A DNA stretch of 16,422 nt from an uncultured Lachnospiraceae bacterium (GTDB lineage Bacteria > Bacillota > Clostridia > Lachnospirales > Lachnospiraceae): assembly GCA_910588405.1 (NCBI GenBank), contig CAJUPT010000044.1, positions 1-16,422 on the forward strand, written 5' to 3'. Under the pieces are notes generated by a model, which was not told where the DNA came from, searched no databases, and worked only from the letters and a program-made list of their open reading frames with translations. This document shows positions 1 to 6,834 of this stretch, in pieces. The number at the start of each line of letters is the position of its first letter. Within the stretch, counting starts at the first letter, position 1. The position numbers were made by a program, and so were the translations under genes.

Positions 1-479
1 TCCTGCTTGTATGCCCGTAAATCAAGGCTTTTTTGAGATAATCAACCATTTTCAGTATAAAAATCTTTCAACCGCGGCCGCCGCCTGCTCTATTGATATG
101 GCGGAAATCACTTCCCCGCATATCGGCCGGCGCGTATTCCTCATACAGGGTATCCGAACCCGGCTCTAATCCCAGTCAATAAAATAAATCAATCCCACGG
201 AACAGGTAGTACGCTGCGACCGCACCACGCAGATTCCGACGCTGATCCCGCTTTTTTGTATGATTTCCCGCACCTGCTTTGCGATATTGTGATAGGTAGG
301 CCGGCATCCGTTAGATGTGGTTACAATTATATCATAATATACGCTTATTTTGTTCCTCTTTTACATTTTTCTTCACCTGAAACCATATTCCTTAACACTT
401 TTTCATTGTTCTTGCAAACAAATCATTTTCCCACAAAACTGCTTGACAGAATGAAAATAAATTTTACCGCAAAAACTTC
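1..479. other. Left-end region without an intact gene
   Basis: No convincing complete gene is visible here. The left half (about 1-300) is GC-rich and looks like former coding sequence on the minus strand; the right half (300-479) is AT-rich and leads into the ROK gene promoter. On the minus strand an ATG at 49 opens a frame that reads MVDYLKKALIYGHTSR and runs off the window edge. It has no ribosome site in front of it, so it could be the start of a neighbouring gene or chance. A TTGACA box at 443-448 has no good -10 partner at the usual distance. Confidence 0.5.
166..303 (-). pseudogene. Decayed fragment resembling YjbQ/UPF0047 family
   Basis: Read on the minus strand from about 303 down to a TAG stop at 166-168, the frame gives YHNIAKQVREIIQKSGISVG followed by ICVVRSQRTTCSVG. 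This resembles the core of YjbQ/UPF0047 proteins, where a segment like NITxQVREIVxxSGIxxGICVV leads to an HTT motif; here the conserved His is Arg (QRTTCSVG). No start codon or N-terminal strand is in frame upstream. After the stop, another frame of the same strand stays open for about 34 codons (reading GLEPGSDTLYEEYAPADMRG). The fragment therefore looks like a frameshifted, truncated remnant. The family match is from memory of the motif and is tentative; the region may instead be a mix of unrelated remnants. Confidence 0.3.
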
Positions 480-508
480 TTGCACTTTATATAAAAAGAG
501 TGTATACT
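480..508 (+). promoter_or_regulatory. Promoter of the ROK repressor gene
   Basis: A -35 box TTGCAC (480-485) and a -10 box TATACT (503-508) are separated by 17 bp, a good sigma-A arrangement. Transcription would start near 515, leaving a short leader. Just downstream is a small palindrome, TACTA-T-TAGTA (508-518), which overlaps the expected start site and might be part of an operator. Confidence 0.6.
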
Positions 509-540
509 ACTATTAGTAAAAAGGAGATGTGGAGTCTATA

Positions 541-1764
541 ATGAATTTACTCAATCTAAATAATTCGGAGCGGGAAGTATTCCATGTTCTGCAAAAAAGA
601 GGGCCGCTTACCAAACATGAAATATTGGCCGTATGCGATATCAGGCCCAGCAATTTAAACCGGATTATTGCCTATCTGCTGAATGAAGGCATGATTGTGG
701 AAGAAGGACAGGATATTTCCTCCGGCGGCCGGAAGCCATCTATTTTCGATATCCGCAAAGATCATTCCTATATTATCGGAGTTCAAATGTCCCATCTGAG
801 TATCAAAGTGGTGCTGACGGATCTGAAAATGCAGATTTTACAAAATGAAGAACGACTGCGGACGCCTGACTGTGCATGGGACGGGGAAACTGTCATGGCG
901 TCAGTACTGGATTTTGCTTACAGAGCCTTAAAAAAAAGCGGAATATCCGAGGAACGACTTCTTTGTATCGGCGTTGGCGTTTCCGGAACCGTGGACTATC
1001 GGACCGGGATTATCGGACCGGCAGATCATGTATCATTTTTAGACTGGCCTCACTTAAATGTAAAGAGTGAGCTGGAGGAGCATTTTCGGTGCCCTGTTTA
1101 TGTGGATCTGGGAGCAAATGCCGTGGCAATCGGAGAATATCTATATGGCAGCGGACAGAACTGTACAAGTCTTGCCGTGCTTGGATATTCTGCCGCGCTG
1201 AGTTCGGCTTTTATCTCAAACGGAAAGCTGGTCAGAAGCGCAACAAACTCCGAAAATCATTTTGCGCATACGGTGATTAATGTGGCGGGCGAACAGTGCG
1301 CCTGCGGAAACAGAGGATGTCTGCAGACTTACGCATCCATCTCCGTTGTCGTGCGGGAAGTAATGCGCCGTATCGCACTTGGTGAAAACTGCTCTCTGGA
1401 CGTAAATAATTTTGATATGGATACATACCGCTTTATCTCTATTTTGCAGGCGGCATATGCGGGGGATAAGGTCTGTACTGAGGAAATTAAAAAATCCGCA
1501 TATTTTTACGGTATTGGATTATCGAATTATGTTTCTTTGCTGAGTCCGGAGATAGTAGTGCTGACAGGCCCCTTTGTGGGATATGATGAGCTTTATTTTG
1601 AAACGGCCGTAAATATTGCCAAAAATATTCTTGCCAAAAAAGGAATAACAAAGACCTGTTTTCAGAAATATACCCATTTGGGAAAAGAGAAAGGTTCTCT
1701 TGCGATCAGTGCCGCCGCCCTGGCATTTGAATGTTATATGAACAGCCCGATTGTATCGCGATAA
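541..1764 (+). CDS. ROK-family transcriptional repressor (NagC/XylR type)
   Basis: 407 residues, a DNA-binding ROK regulator. Residues 8-58 form a winged helix-turn-helix, followed by the typical linker SGGRKP (61-66). The sugar-kinase-like ROK fold follows, with GVGVSGTVD (144-152) and the zinc site: His243 with Cys253, Cys255 and Cys260 in CACGNRGC. Kinase residues are lost. The usual catalytic END-ANA motif reads DLGANA (189-194), placing Gly at the Asp position. The first phosphate loop reads GVQMSHLS, and the glycine-rich GTGxG loop reads GYSAALSS. It should therefore sense a ligand without phosphorylating it. ATG 541 is preferred because GGAG at 531-534 sits 6 nt upstream; a GTG at 529 is in frame but only 2 nt from AAGGAG (521-526). 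It lies just upstream of a transporter and a URO-D-like gene on the same strand and probably controls them and itself. The ligand is unknown. Confidence 0.85.
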   Translation: MNLLNLNNSEREVFHVLQKRGPLTKHEILAVCDIRPSNLNRIIAYLLNEGMIVEEGQDISSGGRKPSIFDIRKDHSYIIGVQMSHLSIKVVLTDLKMQILQNEERLRTPDCAWDGETVMASVLDFAYRALKKSGISEERLLCIGVGVSGTVDYRTGIIGPADHVSFLDWPHLNVKSELEEHFRCPVYVDLGANAVAIGEYLYGSGQNCTSLAVLGYSAALSSAFISNGKLVRSATNSENHFAHTVINVAGEQCACGNRGCLQTYASISVVVREVMRRIALGENCSLDVNNFDMDTYRFISILQAAYAGDKVCTEEIKKSAYFYGIGLSNYVSLLSPEIVVLTGPFVGYDELYFETAVNIAKNILAKKGITKTCFQKYTHLGKEKGSLAISAAALAFECYMNSPIVSR

Positions 1765-1777
1765 TGGTGATAGTTTT

Positions 1778-1810
1778 TTGTCTACTTTCTTTATTTACTA
1801 TATAAAGAAA
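1778..1810 (+). promoter_or_regulatory. Promoter with overlapping inverted-repeat operator candidate
   Basis: TTGTCT (1778-1783) and TATAAA (1801-1806) are spaced 17 bp apart and would drive the transporter gene. A perfect 9-bp inverted repeat, TTTCTTTAT (1786-1794) and ATAAAGAAA (1802-1810), with a 7-bp centre, covers the spacer and the -10 box. This is the layout of a repressor site, and ROK proteins bind AT-rich inverted repeats. A related but imperfect CTTTATATAAAAAG occurs at 485-498 between the -35 and -10 of the ROK gene itself. That the ROK protein binds here is inference. Confidence 0.5.
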
Positions 1811-1831
1811 AAGCAGAGCATTATTTTATGT

Positions 1832-1864
1832 AAAGGAGGAAAAATTTTTTAAAACAGAATGTAG
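1832..1864 (+). other. Leader with unused Shine-Dalgarno and ATG-TAG start-stop
   Basis: AAAGGAGGA (1832-1840) is an excellent ribosome-binding sequence but has no reading frame at the usual distance. The first ATG, at 1859, is 18 nt away and is followed at once by TAG. The transporter has its own site, TTGGAGGAG at 1885-1893. The first site may be a relic, a ribosome standby site or a binding site for an RNA. Confidence 0.3.
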
Positions 1865-1900
1865 CAAATTCACCATATTTTACATTGGAGGAGAAATTAC

Positions 1901-3355
1901 ATGACACAAACAAAAAACAATCGTCAAACTGAAATGTTTTACTGGTTAAAAATCGTCCTTGTGCTGGCTATCCAGATCCTGTTTCGTTTTCTTCCGAATT
2001 TTGGACAGGTTACGGACCTTGGAATGTCCATTTTGGGAATTTTCCTTGGCGCGATAGTTGGCTGGTGCATCTGCGACGCCGCCTGGCCCTCGATTACGGC
2101 GATTCTGTTGCTGGGCATGACAGATTATGGAACTATTTCGGGTATTTTTTCGACTTTATTCAGTAATACCGCATTGCTGATCGTTATGCTCTCATTTATT
2201 TTTGCCGGCGTGATCCTATCCTGCGGTCTGAGCGACTGGCTGGGAAAATGGCTGATTTCACGGAAAGTACTTCGCGGAAAGCCCTGGCTTTTAACCTTCT
2301 GCATTATATTAACCATGTATATCGGCACTGCCATGTGCGGAAGCGGAACCGCCATTATGATTTTGCTGTGGGAAGTGATTTATTCCATCGCCAATCAGGC
2401 AGGTATTCGCAAAGAAACGAACCGCTGGCCTACAATCATGGTATTCTCTCTGCTCTATGTCATTGCCATCGGACAGATTGTGTCCTGGGGAACCGCTCCT
2501 GTCGCGGTGATCGGTCTTGCACAGAGTATTGATATGGAAATTGTATTGCAGCCCTGGCCGTTCCTGCTTTACGGAATGATTGTATCATCCTTGCTGCTGG
2601 GAACAAGTATCATTGTTAATTTCCTGATTTTCCGGCCGGATATCACTCCTTTGAAAGACACTTATGTGGAAGAACCGCCCAAAATTACAAAACAGCAAAA
2701 AGCTATTCTCTATATCGTAGCCATATTTATGGTACTGATGCTGATTCCCTCCATGCTGCCTGCAAAATGGGCTTTTGTACAGTGGATGCGCCAGTTTGGA
2801 ACAATCGGGACGTTGTTGATTGCCATTGGCGCGGCGCTGATTGTCCGCATTGACGGAAAACCGGTTGCCGTATTCAATGCGGCGGCGGCAAAAGGAGTTA
2901 TCTGGAATCCGCTGTTTATGATGGGAACAGCACTGACCATTGCGGGTGCGCTGACATCTGCCGAGACGGGCGTAACGGAAACCCTTTCCGCGTGGCTGCT
3001 GCCTCTGTTTTCCGGTATGGCGCCATTCTGGTTTGCGGCGATGATTATATTGCTGACGATCATATTCACTAACCTGCTGAACAATATTGTAGTTGCATCA
3101 CTCTTTCTTACAATTGTTTATTCTCTGAAAGATGTCATTGGTATCGACCCGTATCCGCTGGTGATTGTTATGATATATTCCTGTTATCTGGCAGTGCTTC
3201 TGCCATCCTCAAATCCGATGACCGCATTTATGTTCGGCAACAAAGATAAAATTAAAAATACGGATATTTTCCGCTATGCTTTGGTTTCCATCGTAACCGG
3301 CAGTCTGGTTTTGATCTTTATCGGATATCCTCTGGCCTGTGTTTTCTACGGATAA
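1901..3355 (+). CDS. DASS/SLC13-like anion permease
   Basis: 484 residues, a polytopic inner-membrane protein with about eleven or more hydrophobic segments. The first follows a short polar N-terminus at residues 15-33. The ion-transporter-superfamily layout of two inverted halves, each with a re-entrant substrate-site loop, fits. A small-residue loop CGSGTAIMILLW stands in the first half, and TNLLNNIVVAS plus LPSSNPMTAFMFG in the second. These correspond in position to the SNT-type motifs of divalent-anion:sodium symporters, though the canonical SNT is not kept, so the substrate may differ (a carboxylate or other organic anion). ATG 1901 has GGAGGAG (1887-1893) 7 nt upstream. The gene follows the ROK repressor by 136 bp and has its own promoter. 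The URO-D-like gene starts 64 bp after its stop without an intervening terminator, so both are probably on one mRNA. The family is fairly sure; the substrate is unknown. Confidence 0.7.
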   Translation: MTQTKNNRQTEMFYWLKIVLVLAIQILFRFLPNFGQVTDLGMSILGIFLGAIVGWCICDAAWPSITAILLLGMTDYGTISGIFSTLFSNTALLIVMLSFIFAGVILSCGLSDWLGKWLISRKVLRGKPWLLTFCIILTMYIGTAMCGSGTAIMILLWEVIYSIANQAGIRKETNRWPTIMVFSLLYVIAIGQIVSWGTAPVAVIGLAQSIDMEIVLQPWPFLLYGMIVSSLLLGTSIIVNFLIFRPDITPLKDTYVEEPPKITKQQKAILYIVAIFMVLMLIPSMLPAKWAFVQWMRQFGTIGTLLIAIGAALIVRIDGKPVAVFNAAAAKGVIWNPLFMMGTALTIAGALTSAETGVTETLSAWLLPLFSGMAPFWFAAMIILLTIIFTNLLNNIVVASLFLTIVYSLKDVIGIDPYPLVIVMIYSCYLAVLLPSSNPMTAFMFGNKDKIKNTDIFRYALVSIVTGSLVLIFIGYPLACVFYG

Positions 3356-3419
3356 TTTCCACTGTAAAGACCGGGTCAGCTGCTACATGATAAATTTTAC
3401 TTACAGGAGGAAACAGACT

Positions 3420-4436
3420 ATGACACATCTGACAGAAAAAGAGAATTTTATGCGCCTTATAAATGGCAAGGACCCTGAATGGCTTCCGGTTTTTTCTTTT
3501 GGCTACAACGCTGACCGCATTGTGCCTACCATGAAAATCGGACCTGAACTGCTGTATGATCAGTACTATCATCCGGGGATTTGGAAAGATTTGTGGGGTG
3601 TTCCCTATGAGTCTTCCGCTTCAGCGGGCAACCAGAAACTCCCCCAGCCCAACGTATTTATACTGGAGGATATCAGAAGATGGCGTGATGTTATCAAAGC
3701 GCCGGAAATTAAAGATATTGACTGGGAAACCATGGCCCGCCGCGATCTGGAACGGGCAAAAATTGATCAGACGCAGACAGCCACTCTGTTTAAGGTACAT
3801 ATCGGATATTTTCAGACGCTTATGTCTTTTATGGGGTTCTCGGAGGGAATGTGCGCGATGTACGAAGAACCTGACGAAGTAAAAGAACTGATGCAGTATT
3901 TAAGTGATTTTTATGTATCGGTGGCGGAAGCCTGTATTGATTATTACCATCCTGATATGCTGTGTATTACGGATGACGTGGCGACCTGGGCGAATCCGTT
4001 TATTTCGATAGAGATGTACCGGGATATGATCAAGCCTTACCATAAAACACTGGCCGAAGTGGGGCTGAAAAGGGGGCTTCCCATTGAAATGCACTGTTGC
4101 GGACGATGTGAGGATATGATCGATGATTGGATGGAATTCGGCGTAAAAGCATGGGATCCTGCACAGGTTTCCAATGATTTGACGGCTGTACAGAAAAAAT
4201 ACGGAAAAGATCTGGTGGTTATCGGCGGCGTGGATGTGAGAGAACTCCTGGCTCCGGATATAGACGAAGAGCAGATTCGGTCTTTTATCCGCAAAACTAT
4301 TGATACCTATACTCAATATGGAAGTTATGCTTTTTATTGCAGCCTGCTCGCCGCCGTCGGCGATGACGTCACGGCAAGAAAAAACCGGTGGATTACAGAC
4401 GAAGCGGTAAAATACGGTCATTCCATATTCCGATAG
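3420..4436 (+). CDS. Uroporphyrinogen-decarboxylase superfamily protein (MtaA/CmuA-like)
   Basis: 338 residues, about the usual length for this TIM-barrel family. It is unlikely to be the haem enzyme HemE: the N-terminal arginine-rich substrate motif of HemE is absent. The sequence instead resembles the corrinoid/coenzyme-M methyltransferase branch. Visible marks are ITDDVA (183-188), the metal site His225-x-Cys227 inside HCCGRC (225-230), WDPAQ (245-249), IGGVD (268-272) and a late Cys307 that could be the third zinc ligand. ATG 3420 is chosen because AGGAGG (3405-3410) lies 9 nt upstream; the longer in-frame start at 3339 would overlap the transporter gene. Inference: it transfers a methyl group from, or otherwise processes, the compound imported by the upstream permease. 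No corrinoid protein gene is in the window, which leaves the reaction open. Confidence 0.75.
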   Translation: MTHLTEKENFMRLINGKDPEWLPVFSFGYNADRIVPTMKIGPELLYDQYYHPGIWKDLWGVPYESSASAGNQKLPQPNVFILEDIRRWRDVIKAPEIKDIDWETMARRDLERAKIDQTQTATLFKVHIGYFQTLMSFMGFSEGMCAMYEEPDEVKELMQYLSDFYVSVAEACIDYYHPDMLCITDDVATWANPFISIEMYRDMIKPYHKTLAEVGLKRGLPIEMHCCGRCEDMIDDWMEFGVKAWDPAQVSNDLTAVQKKYGKDLVVIGGVDVRELLAPDIDEEQIRSFIRKTIDTYTQYGSYAFYCSLLAAVGDDVTARKNRWITDEAVKYGHSIFR

Positions 4437-4508
4437 TTACTTTTTTGGCATATGCTGCATTGGGAGTGTCAAAAACAAATTTTTTAACCCTGTAAAATAA
4501 GTATTGCT

Positions 4509-4538
4509 AATAAGCCCGTCAAATGGCGGGCTTATTTT
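4509..4538 (+). terminator. Rho-independent terminator after the URO-D-like gene
   Basis: AATAAGCCCG (4509-4518) pairs with CGGGCTTATT (4527-4536). Two further inner pairs extend the stem to 12 bp and leave an AAAT loop. A short T run (4535-4538) follows. It closes the ROK-permease-URO-D cassette. In the other direction the T run is poor, so it may end the convergent operon only weakly. Confidence 0.8.
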
Positions 4539-4590
4539 CTACTCAAAATGAGAATTTATTTTGAAAGTATTAAAATCTTCCGGATAGTTT

Positions 4591-5406
4591 TTACTTCACC
4601 ATCTCCCGGTACTCCTGCTTCCACTCCGTCAGAATCCGCTCCGTCTCATCCTTCTTCCGGTGCCGGTCCTTTTTCATCGCCCTGTCGATCCGGCGTACCT
4701 GAGGGGCGTTAGCCGCCTGCCGGTCGTAAACATCGTATTCCTCCTGCCAGCGGTACTGCTGCTGAGCCGGAATCAAAGCGGCGATCTCCTCCGAAATCGT
4801 GATACCAGGCTCCAGAAGATGCAGATAAAACAGCTCCTTCAGTATATCCGAATCCTGTAAAAAGCCATAAGCGCGCGCCAGACTGTCCGCCGCCTCCTGC
4901 ATCCAGAACATACCGGCCTGGGCCAGCCCCCGGTTATGCCACAGCTTCCCAAGAAGCTCTCTCGGGATCGCCCACTCCCCTTCCCGCTCCAGAATATGGT
5001 CGTAAATCTCAATGGCTTTCGGATAATGCTTCTGTTTTGTCATATAATCCGCCCGGCTTTTCAGAAGGTCATAGGGCTTGGCCTGCTCCTTTTTCTCCAG
5101 CTGCCGGTCAAATTCCTCCAGCTCATCCTCGCGGTAATAATCCACCTCCTGCATAATCATCAGCAAAAGCTGGGCGGTGGACATCTTCCCTTTCCATTTG
5201 GACAGCTTCCTTGCCAGCTCATCCATACCAAGCTCCGACTCCAGAAAACGGATCAGCCGGTCGCCCACAAAGCCGTCGTCGATCATCATCAGATTATTGT
5301 ATATATAATAGCACAGCTCCTGCTCCGAATAAATATGAAGCCCTGCCTCCTGTATGTAATAAGGATTCTTTGCCAGCGGTCTGCCGCACACAATAAATCC
5401 GCTCAT
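4591..5406 (-). CDS. TPR-like protein, third gene of the Hsp70-like/DUF5717 operon
   Basis: 271 residues, soluble, no signal peptide. The N-terminal part (1-60; contains PYYIQEAGLHIYSEQELCYY) is a compact domain that I associate with clostridial proteins of this operon type. An acidic, coiled-coil-like stretch follows (about 85-112). Then come helical pairs with TPR character at about 113-142 (contains YPKAIEIYDHILE) and 155-184 (contains NRGLAQAGMFWMQEAADSLARAY). The C-terminus is highly charged (DRAMKKDRHRKKDE). The start at 5406 is preferred because AAAGGA (5415-5420) lies 8 nt upstream; a longer frame from 5433 begins directly at the preceding stop codon but has no such site. It follows the Hsp70-like gene by 27 nt, so it is co-transcribed. 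TPR proteins often dock on Hsp70 partners, so a co-chaperone-like role is plausible but unproven. Confidence 0.7.
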   Translation of the reverse strand: MSGFIVCGRPLAKNPYYIQEAGLHIYSEQELCYYIYNNLMMIDDGFVGDRLIRFLESELGMDELARKLSKWKGKMSTAQLLLMIMQEVDYYREDELEEFDRQLEKKEQAKPYDLLKSRADYMTKQKHYPKAIEIYDHILEREGEWAIPRELLGKLWHNRGLAQAGMFWMQEAADSLARAYGFLQDSDILKELFYLHLLEPGITISEEIAALIPAQQQYRWQEEYDVYDRQAANAPQVRRIDRAMKKDRHRKKDETERILTEWKQEYREMVK

Positions 5407-5433
5407 TTCCCGCGTCCTTTCTATTTCTGCCAT

Positions 5434-6693
5434 TCACAGCGAAAAAAACTGCTTGATTTCCTGTCCGCCGGAAGGGAACAATTCTCCAAACCCTTTGTCA
5501 ATCACACGCACCATCATGGAATTCTCCTCCACAAAAGCGAAAATCAGTTCCAGCCTGGTGGTCTTCGGCGGCCGTTTCGGAAACATGTCCAGCGAAAGGG
5601 TCCATGTCCGGCTGTCGGCCTCCCCGATGGTCTGCACCTGAAAATGAATCTGATCCTCCTGGTCTACGATCAGCTCCGCATCGACTTTTGCCTCATACCA
5701 GTTGCTCCCGGCGGAAGCCACCACCAGCTGGCAGCTTTTTCCCCGATGCAGCACCTCCATGGTGATCGTGGAAGAAATCCTTCCCTCGCACAGACAGATA
5801 TAAGGATACGCCGTCTCGGGCCTCGTATGATCCCAGGCGATAAACGCCGCCCCCTGGGCAAACAGATTCTGCCCGGCATAGACCCGCCGCCCCTGGCACA
5901 GCCATTTCAGCGAATCCACCGCCCAGTCCGTCCGCTCGAAGCCTTTTCCGGTGAGATAAACCGAGTGGATAATCTTCTTTCCCATCTGCCTCTGGGCACA
6001 GGCGCTGACAATGGAATCCGCCAGTTTCATACCCGGCTCCTGTTCCAGAATATCAAGGCTGAAGCTCTCCTCCAGATCCTCGTGAATCCCCTCAATCATC
6101 TGGGGCGTCCTCCCCCGGACCACGCGCATTTCATAATAATGAAATCCGGATTCCGTCAGGTCGAACAGACAGCTGGTATGCTGGGGAGCGCTGCCGCTGC
6201 GGCCCAGCACATAAAAAAGATACGCCTCCGTATGGCTGACGATATGAATGGCATCCCTGGAAATCTCCAGATGATCCCCCACCTTCACCAAAAGATCCAT
6301 CAGCACCGGCTCCAGCTTCTGCACCGTAAACACCAGCTGCATAATTCTGGAATCCTCATCCATTAAAATCAGCTCCAACAGCTTGCCGATATAGCGTTCT
6401 AACAGCTCCGCCGCCGTATATTTCCGCTCCTCTATCGTGGCTGTCCCTGATTTGACAGCCATACTGACCAAACGGTCAACGATAATCCCCTCTCCCAGCA
6501 GAGCCCGGCGGTAAGCCTCCTGGCCGATAAACCATTCGTCAGCTCCCTTTTTTTTGCACAGAATCGTGGGAACAAGGCAAAATCGCTCATCCTGGTCCGC
6601 TGAAACCGCTTCGGCGCCGGACGTTTTTCGATTGTAATAGCTTAGCTGGCTGTAATCGTCACACAGATCAAGGCCAAGACACCAGTTTTTCAT
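5434..6693 (-). CDS. Divergent Hsp70 (DnaK)-like protein, DUF5716-type
   Basis: 419 residues. The order of segments follows DnaK. GLDLCDDYS (7-15) is at the phosphate-1 loop. VPTILC (41-46) and WFIGQEAYRRA (54-64) match the VPSxxxF and VGxxAxxxA region. VFTVQKLEP (121-129) matches ITVPAYF. SHTEAYLFYVLG (153-164) matches NEPTAAALAYG. CLFDLTESGFHYYEM (175-189) is at phosphate 2, VYLTGKGFE (245-253) at the adenosine loop, and GAAFIA at 281-286. The C-terminus TTRLELIFAFVEENSMMVRV (378-397) plus IDKGFGE resembles the end of the DnaK beta substrate-binding domain. The helical lid is missing, making it much shorter than DnaK (about 610). The glycines and Thr of the phosphate loops are largely replaced, so ATPase activity is doubtful. 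GGAGAG lies 6 nt upstream of the ATG. It is the middle gene of a minus-strand operon. The DUF5716 name is from recollection; the fold reading is mine from motif order. Confidence 0.7.
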   Translation of the reverse strand: MKNWCLGLDLCDDYSQLSYYNRKTSGAEAVSADQDERFCLVPTILCKKKGADEWFIGQEAYRRALLGEGIIVDRLVSMAVKSGTATIEERKYTAAELLERYIGKLLELILMDEDSRIMQLVFTVQKLEPVLMDLLVKVGDHLEISRDAIHIVSHTEAYLFYVLGRSGSAPQHTSCLFDLTESGFHYYEMRVVRGRTPQMIEGIHEDLEESFSLDILEQEPGMKLADSIVSACAQRQMGKKIIHSVYLTGKGFERTDWAVDSLKWLCQGRRVYAGQNLFAQGAAFIAWDHTRPETAYPYICLCEGRISSTITMEVLHRGKSCQLVVASAGSNWYEAKVDAELIVDQEDQIHFQVQTIGEADSRTWTLSLDMFPKRPPKTTRLELIFAFVEENSMMVRVIDKGFGELFPSGGQEIKQFFSL

Positions 6694-6745
6694 TTAACAC
6701 TCTCCGAACTTAGTTCCGCTGCAATCCTCCTGCGCCCCCAGACCT

Positions 6746-6785
6746 GGGAGAATTTCCGGCCACTAAAATGTCCAGAAATCCTCCC
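6746..6785 (-). other. Long hairpin in the gap between the DUF5717-like and Hsp70-like genes
   Basis: GGGAGAATTTCCGG (6746-6759) pairs with CCAGAAATCCTCCC (6772-6785) over 14 bp with two G-U type pairs in the minus-strand RNA. Three more outer pairs are possible (6743-6745 with 6786-6788). The loop is 12 nt. No T run follows on the minus strand, so it is not a standard terminator; mRNA processing or differential stability within the operon is possible. The 141-bp gap also holds near-identical copies of AGTTCCGCTG at 6712-6721, 6798-6807 (ACTTCCGCTG) and 6814-6823. Confidence 0.5.
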
Positions 6786-6834
6786 GGGCGCATACGGACT
6801 TCCGCTGTTTTTCAGTTCCGCTGCCGGCCCCGTC

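Noticed and set aside
443..448. TTGACA as the -35 box for the ROK gene
   Set aside because: No -10-like sequence at 16-18 bp (ACCGCA there); the TTGCAC/TATACT pair at 480-508 is better.
256..516. An 86-codon plus-strand frame before the ROK gene
   Set aside because: It covers the AT-rich promoter region and the remnant on the other strand, has no ribosome site and looks non-coding.
3339..3419. Extended start for the URO-D-like protein
   Set aside because: It would overlap the permease gene and lacks a ribosome site; ATG 3420 has AGGAGG 9 nt upstream and fits family length.
4936..6366. A 476-codon plus-strand frame opposite the TPR-like and Hsp70-like genes
   Set aside because: It is the antisense shadow of two well-supported genes, rich in His, Pro and Leu, with no ribosome site or family features.
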